Source of the DNA: Chara braunii
Lineage: Eukaryota > Streptophyta > Charophyceae > Charales > Characeae
NCBI GenBank assembly: GCA_003427395.1
Contig: BFEA01000003.1
Location: forward strand, 7,811,613-7,834,674
DNA: 23,062 nt
Direction: 5' to 3'
The notes under the pieces are model-generated. The model made no database searches, was not told where the DNA came from, and was given only the letters and a program-made list of their open reading frames with translations. A program made the position numbers and the translations under genes. Every line of letters starts with the position of its first letter. The first letter of the stretch is position 1. Below, in pieces: positions 19,760-23,062 of this stretch.

Positions 19760-20043
19760 TCATCGAATGACAGCTACCGGGATGAAGCACACTTCCACGT
19801 AGATGGGGAAGGCGGCCTGAGAGCACATGACCAACACGTGAAGCAGCACCGGGATCACGACCGTAACGAGCAGGGCAGCAATCTCGACCATTGAGGACGG
19901 GGCAATGCGCTGACCACCATTATCTACAAGCAACAGAGATGATGACGATGGCAATGACCAGCTTAACCACGAGGTGATGACGGAAGGCTCGATCACACTG
20001 ATGATGAAGAAAGGCAGCGCGATCGTGAAGACAGCGGTCACAA
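19760..20043 (-). CDS. Putative last exon of an unrecognised membrane protein
   Basis: The minus strand has a pyrimidine tract and acceptor (TTTTTTTTCTTCTTCACTAAG) ending at 20044. Translation in the phase set by the upstream exon gives VVTAVFTIALPFFIISVIEP, a Ser-rich loop, then VEIAALLVTVVIPVLLHVLV and FPIYVEVCFIPVAVIR, ending at TGA 19760-19762. Two or three segments are long and hydrophobic enough to span a membrane. A donor-like GTAGCT near 19775 could splice it onward instead. I do not recognise the family. Caution: the plus strand is rich in GAC/GAT/CAC, so its complement gives Val/Ile by composition. The support is the splice signal and the phase match. Confidence 0.4.
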
Positions 20044-20336
20044 CTTAGTGAAGAAGAAAAAAAATCATGATGACGAGTCGAGGTTCACGGTTACAAGTCG
20101 TGCCCCCACTACTCACAAAATATGCCAAATGAGAATGAATCTTCCGCTAGAACATGGGAAGATACACTGCAGGAACGTACATCGGTTTAGCGCGCAGCTT
20201 GGCGCCATAGCCCGACTCTTTGTTCATTCCGCATCGTCAGTTCTCCGTGGTAGACTCTCTCCCTCCCTCTCTCTCTCTCGTTCTCGCGAAAGCATAACAT
20301 GCGTTATCGCTCCTTCCGGCGTCGCCCGCTACTCAC

Positions 20337-20440
20337 CTGCGGAAAGCGAGTGAACCGCCAGCTCGATGACAACGACCACGATCTGCAGAACGATGGCGAG
20401 GATCGATCCGAAGCAACTACGAATATCGCACAGATTCTTC
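20337..20440 (-). CDS. Putative internal exon of an unrecognised membrane protein
   Basis: A 104-nt open stretch lies between an acceptor (CTGCAACAG) at 20441 and a near-consensus donor (CAG/GTGAGT) at 20331-20336. It holds one carried base, 34 codons (KNLCDIRSCFGSILAIVLQI, then VVVVIELAVHSLSA) and one base left over. That base plus the first two of the next exon gives Val and continues the hydrophobic frame at 20043, across a 292-nt GT...AG intron (20044-20336). The product has one clear membrane helix. The upstream exon must end with two codon bases; I did not find it. The T38 tract may have disrupted that intron. Confidence 0.42.
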
Positions 20441-20567
20441 CTGTTGCAGTCGCAAAAGAACCTTCAACTAAAACATCGCTTGGTGCATCGCCACGTATCC
20501 CCTCTCTCTCTCCTTCTCCGCAGCTTGCTGGCGCCCGTAACAATGACGGACGGCCTCGCCCTTACAC

Positions 20568-20568
<1 letters not shown>

Positions 20569-20606
<38 letters not shown>
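20569..20606. repeat. T38 tract
   Basis: 38 consecutive T lie between CTTACACG and GTTTAAGTG. It may be the poly-A tail of a short retroposed copy on the minus strand (body from 20607 on) or a simple homopolymer. A convincing target duplication is missing: CCTCGCCCTTACACGTTT before it and CCTCGCTCCCTCACGTTT near 20692 agree at only 14 of 18 positions. Confidence 0.9.
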
Positions 20607-20607
<1 letters not shown>

Positions 20608-20777
20608 TTTAAGTGTCTCATAAGGATGTATCTTCTGTTAGAACGCGGACAGATACTTAGCGCCCACTCACTTGCCTATTGCCCACGTCTCCTCGCTCCC
20701 TCACGTTTGCTGTGTCACCTCTCGGTGACTCATGAAGGTCTTGATTTACTCCTCTGAAGGCAGGTGTGCAGGCAAAT

Positions 20778-21359
20778 TCAGTCATGGTTGGCACCATTAT
20801 CCACTGCTAAGTCAAGGTGGCGCGTACATTGGGGTTGCATTCGAGATTGCGCGGCGGTGAGGTGGAAAGTGGGAGCGGGGATACCATCGATGGCAGCGGG
20901 GTGGCAGGGGGTCAAAATAGCGGGGGGAGGGGCTGGGAGGAGAGGGCGGGTGGGGGGGATATCAGGCCACGGGTGGTTGCAGGGTGGTGCGCCCATGTCA
21001 GCGACTGGGACCAATTCTCTGCTGTGTTGCTGGATGCTCGGGCTGGCAAAAGGAGGCCCAGGTCTCCATTTAAGCAAAGTTGCACTCTGCAGCCAGTCTT
21101 TCCAAACCATGTGTGTCGTTTGCGTCAGTTCGCAGATTTTGCAGTCTGGGTCCACCGAGATTTTCCTGAAGGAGTCAAGGACCTGTGCTCGAACCACCAG
21201 GTCTTTCTCTGCTCGACAAAGTGCATTTGTCTTTTTCCATGCCTTGTGCGTGCTTACAGTGACTGCGTCCTCCAGCAGAAAGAGGTCAACATGACCCGAC
21301 GGACACACTCCTGCAACATTGATCACAAAATGGCTGTATACTCCGTAAATTCTGCTCAA
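20778..21359 (-). CDS. Hypothetical ORF, 193 codons
   Basis: An open minus-strand frame begins at 21359. Its first half has ordinary composition (GHVDLFLLEDAVTVSTHKAW; SFRKISVDPDCKICELTQT). Its second half is Pro/Ala-rich because it crosses a C-rich strand, and carries no motif. An acceptor-like AATGTTGCAG near 21313 and a donor-like GTAAGC near 21254 could instead make part of it a small exon. Overlapping plus-strand frames are equally long, so openness alone is weak evidence. I do not recognise it. Confidence 0.22.
   Translation of the reverse strand: MSRIYGVYSHFVINVAGVCPSGHVDLFLLEDAVTVSTHKAWKKTNALCRAEKDLVVRAQVLDSFRKISVDPDCKICELTQTTHMVWKDWLQSATLLKWRPGPPFASPSIQQHSRELVPVADMGAPPCNHPWPDIPPTRPLLPAPPPAILTPCHPAAIDGIPAPTFHLTAAQSRMQPQCTRHLDLAVDNGANHD
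20898..20960 (+). other. G-quadruplex-prone G-rich tract
   Basis: The plus strand carries at least eight runs of three or more G within about 60 bp, including a run of six at 20922-20927 and a run of seven near 20952-20958. It meets the usual G-quadruplex pattern. Confidence 0.7.
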
Positions 21360-21833
21360 CAGTACTGAAAAACCGTCAATAAATTTGTGGCAGGCGCCGG
21401 GCGCTAAATCCTCTGGATCATATCAGAGCAATAAATACCGGCTTGTCTGTCAAACATTCGGTACATGAAGTGGCCTGTTGGTCCCACTACGTGGTGTGTT
21501 GATGGATGAATATCTGAACTGATTGGGATGCTGGACCCGTCTTCCAGCATGTGCAGCTTCCCACAAATAGAATGGAGCCATCTGCAACCACAAGAAAAAG
21601 GAACTTGTCCTTCTTCTTCTTCTTCTTCTTCTTCTTCTCCTCCTCCTCCTCCTCCTCGGTCACACAGTAGTCAGCCAGTAATTTGACCCACTACCTCCCA
21701 CCGTACGCTGACCTAAAACCATTGACTTTGAATCCCTACATTACTGGTCACCTTCAATCACTCACTTCAGCTTTTGTCTCTAACAGAGATAACCACAAGC
21801 TCGTCTACCAGCTCACAGGCCAATAGAAGGGTT
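21360..21833. other. Non-coding stretch with a CTT/CTC microsatellite
   Basis: No open frame of note. At 21610-21638 there are about nine CTT units, running directly into about six CTC/TCC units up to 21657. The rest shows no recognisable feature. Confidence 0.6.
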
Positions 21834-22043
21834 GTTTAATGAGTGTCCCGCACTCTGACCAAAGTAGCTACTATAGCATTAGATTGGAGATTCGTTGAGA
21901 CCTGCTTAATGAGCATCCCGCACTCTGACCAGTGTTGCTACTATAGCATTAGATTGGAGATTTGTTGAGAGATGTTTAATGAGTGTCCCGCACTCCGACC
22001 AACGTAGCTGTTATAGCATTAGATTGGAGATTCGTTGAGAGTG
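21834..22043. repeat. Three 70-bp tandem repeats
   Basis: Units start at 21834, 21904 and 21974 with exactly 70-bp spacing. Shared core: TTAATGAG, TCCCGCACTC, then TATAGCATTAGATTGGAGAT and TTGTTGAGA or TCGTTGAGA. Substitutions are few and there are no indels. No spacers and no coding frame; it looks like a minisatellite. Confidence 0.95.
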
Positions 22044-22304
22044 TCAACTTCTCCATCTGCGCCTTCTATTCTCCAGAGATCTACGGCAGTCGAAGCTGGC
22101 TATCAACCAATTCAAGGACAGGCTGCCAAGTCCTCAATATCATTTTATGTTGCAAACAGGATGACTAGCCAGGGAGATGTCCAACTGGACTACCCTCAGG
22201 CACTACGACCTCTAGAACCCTGCACACTGGTCAGTACCTAAACTGCCAGCTTCACTCTGCGCCTCTAAGAGTTGACTGCATGCCGGTCAGTACCCACACA
22301 GGTT

Positions 22305-22351
22305 TTTTAGCGAGTGCCCGCCACTCTGCAGGTGCAGCTACTGCGACTTAG
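22305..22351. repeat. Diverged fourth copy of the 70-bp repeat unit
   Basis: TTTTAGCGAGTGCCCGCCAC, then CTCTGCAGGTGCAGCTACTG and CGACTTAG, aligns with the first 47 or so bases of the unit with single-base indels. It lies about 260 bp downstream. GGTCAGTACC occurs twice in the gap (near 22228 and 22284), so a longer, older array may have covered the region. Confidence 0.6.
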
Positions 22352-22434
22352 TGTTTCTCATCACAGTCAACCTACCTATCTACCACAGGTAACCTACCTG
22401 ACCGACTTAAGTGAAAGGATTCACGCTGCAGACA

Positions 22435-22680
22435 CCCAGTCCCAGTCCCAGTCCCAGGGTCCCGACAAGTCCCAAGTCCCAGGGCTGTCCCATAGGGTAG
22501 GCCGTAGGGTCTAGAGACCGAAGTGTGGTAGGTCTGTAGGTGTCGGTACGAAGCGTCGTAGGTCGGTAGGAGTCCGTCCGGTACCCGACAAGAAAAGTCC
22601 AGAAGCGTCCAGTCTAGTCCGACAGTCCCAAGTCCAATTTTGCAGCATGTCCCAGGAAAGTCCGGAAGCTACCGGACCAA
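22435..22680. repeat. Degenerate GTCC/GTAGG-rich repeat tract
   Basis: It starts with three CCCAGT hexamers at 22435-22452. Short related words follow: CCCGACAAG twice, AGTCCCAAGTCC twice, and a GTAGGTC(T/G)GTAGG-type word twice, with several AGTCC and GTCCAG words. It has no fixed period and reads like an eroded tandem array. Frames across it are repetitive in both directions and probably not coding. Confidence 0.55.
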
Positions 22681-22999
22681 CAAAATGTTTGCAGCAGACA
22701 GGCCGAGGCCGACCGGTGCCGGTCTGAAGCAGGCCCAGCGGCCCCAGCCAAGCCAACCAAAGCCAAGCCAAGTCCTATATTTAGCTGCTACGGTGCAGCT
22801 GCTCATCACTTGTTCAGTTGCGAGATGTGGAAGCACTGCTGATGCTTGTGCGCTAAGGCAACTTGGGCACTGTGTGCCTGAGGAAGGAGAGGGCGCCTGT
22901 GAGATACTCCATAGCTAGGCCAGACGTAGAGTAGGAGGATGGCGGCCATAGCTGCCAAGGTGTAAGCTGCCTGAGTGGGCGTATCCAGGGTAATGATCC

Positions 23000-23001
<2 letters not shown>
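22681..23001. other. Stretch without a supported gene
   Basis: It begins with CCAAGCCAACCAAAGCCAAG-type low complexity at 22744-22771 and then becomes unique sequence. A plus frame (about 22640-22918) is open but shows no motif. Confidence 0.4.

Positions 23002-23062
<61 letters not shown>
23002..23062. repeat. (GA)n microsatellite at the window edge
   Basis: At least 61 bp of pure GA repeat run to the last base. The true length is unknown because the window ends inside it. Confidence 0.97.

Noticed and set aside
21834-22043. CRISPR-like array
   Set aside because: Units are contiguous 70-mers without unique spacers, in a eukaryotic context.

Overview
The window looks like a repeat-rich nuclear segment from a green plant or streptophyte alga. 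The lineage is inferred from four things: a plant-type U6 snRNA copy, a Ty3/gypsy chromovirus primed by initiator-Met tRNA, a plant-type L1 LINE, and spliced-gene signals (GT/AG with pyrimidine tracts). A charophyte such as Chara is possible but not shown. Nothing looks bacterial. There is no operon, CRISPR array or tRNA gene.

Layout. (1) 1-5137: an old, decayed L1-type LINE on the minus strand. Its 3' part runs off the left edge. ORF2 (endonuclease start plus reverse transcriptase) and ORF1 (zinc-knuckle gag-like) are both broken, and a small gypsy pol fragment plus a short tandem repeat lie inside it. (2) 5140-7531: a strongly G-rich stretch with quadruplex motifs, then sequence with no supported gene. 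(3) 7537-16561: a complete Ty3/gypsy chromovirus on the minus strand with 5-bp target duplications (GCTGG), LTRs of about 1014 bp, a PBS, gag, protease-RT-RNase H, integrase and chromodomain. It is young (LTRs differ by about 3% by hand count) but disabled by stops and frameshifts. Its leader and LTRs carry many copies of GCCACGTCAGCA. (4) 16562-20450: host sequence on the minus strand. It has a 96-nt coiled-coil exon, a 220-bp tandem duplication whose first copy is split by a U6 retrocopy, a long CT microsatellite, and two phase-compatible exons of an unrecognised membrane protein. (5) 20451-23062: a T38 tract, a weak ORF, a second G-quadruplex region, CTT/CTC repeats, 70-bp tandem repeats with a distant fourth copy, a GTCC-rich degenerate repeat, and a GA microsatellite at the edge.

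The left LTR contains 38 bp of artificial Nextera junction adapter at 8449-8486, preceded by 261 bp that match the right LTR exactly. The simplest reading is an uncut mate-pair junction from a fragment of about 8 kb that ran from one LTR to the other, so that part of the assembly is not genomic.

I found no convincing new defence or regulatory system. The most interesting biology is the array of ACGT-core sites in the retrotransposon, the U6 retrocopy with its empty site preserved next door, and the unrecognised membrane-protein exons.
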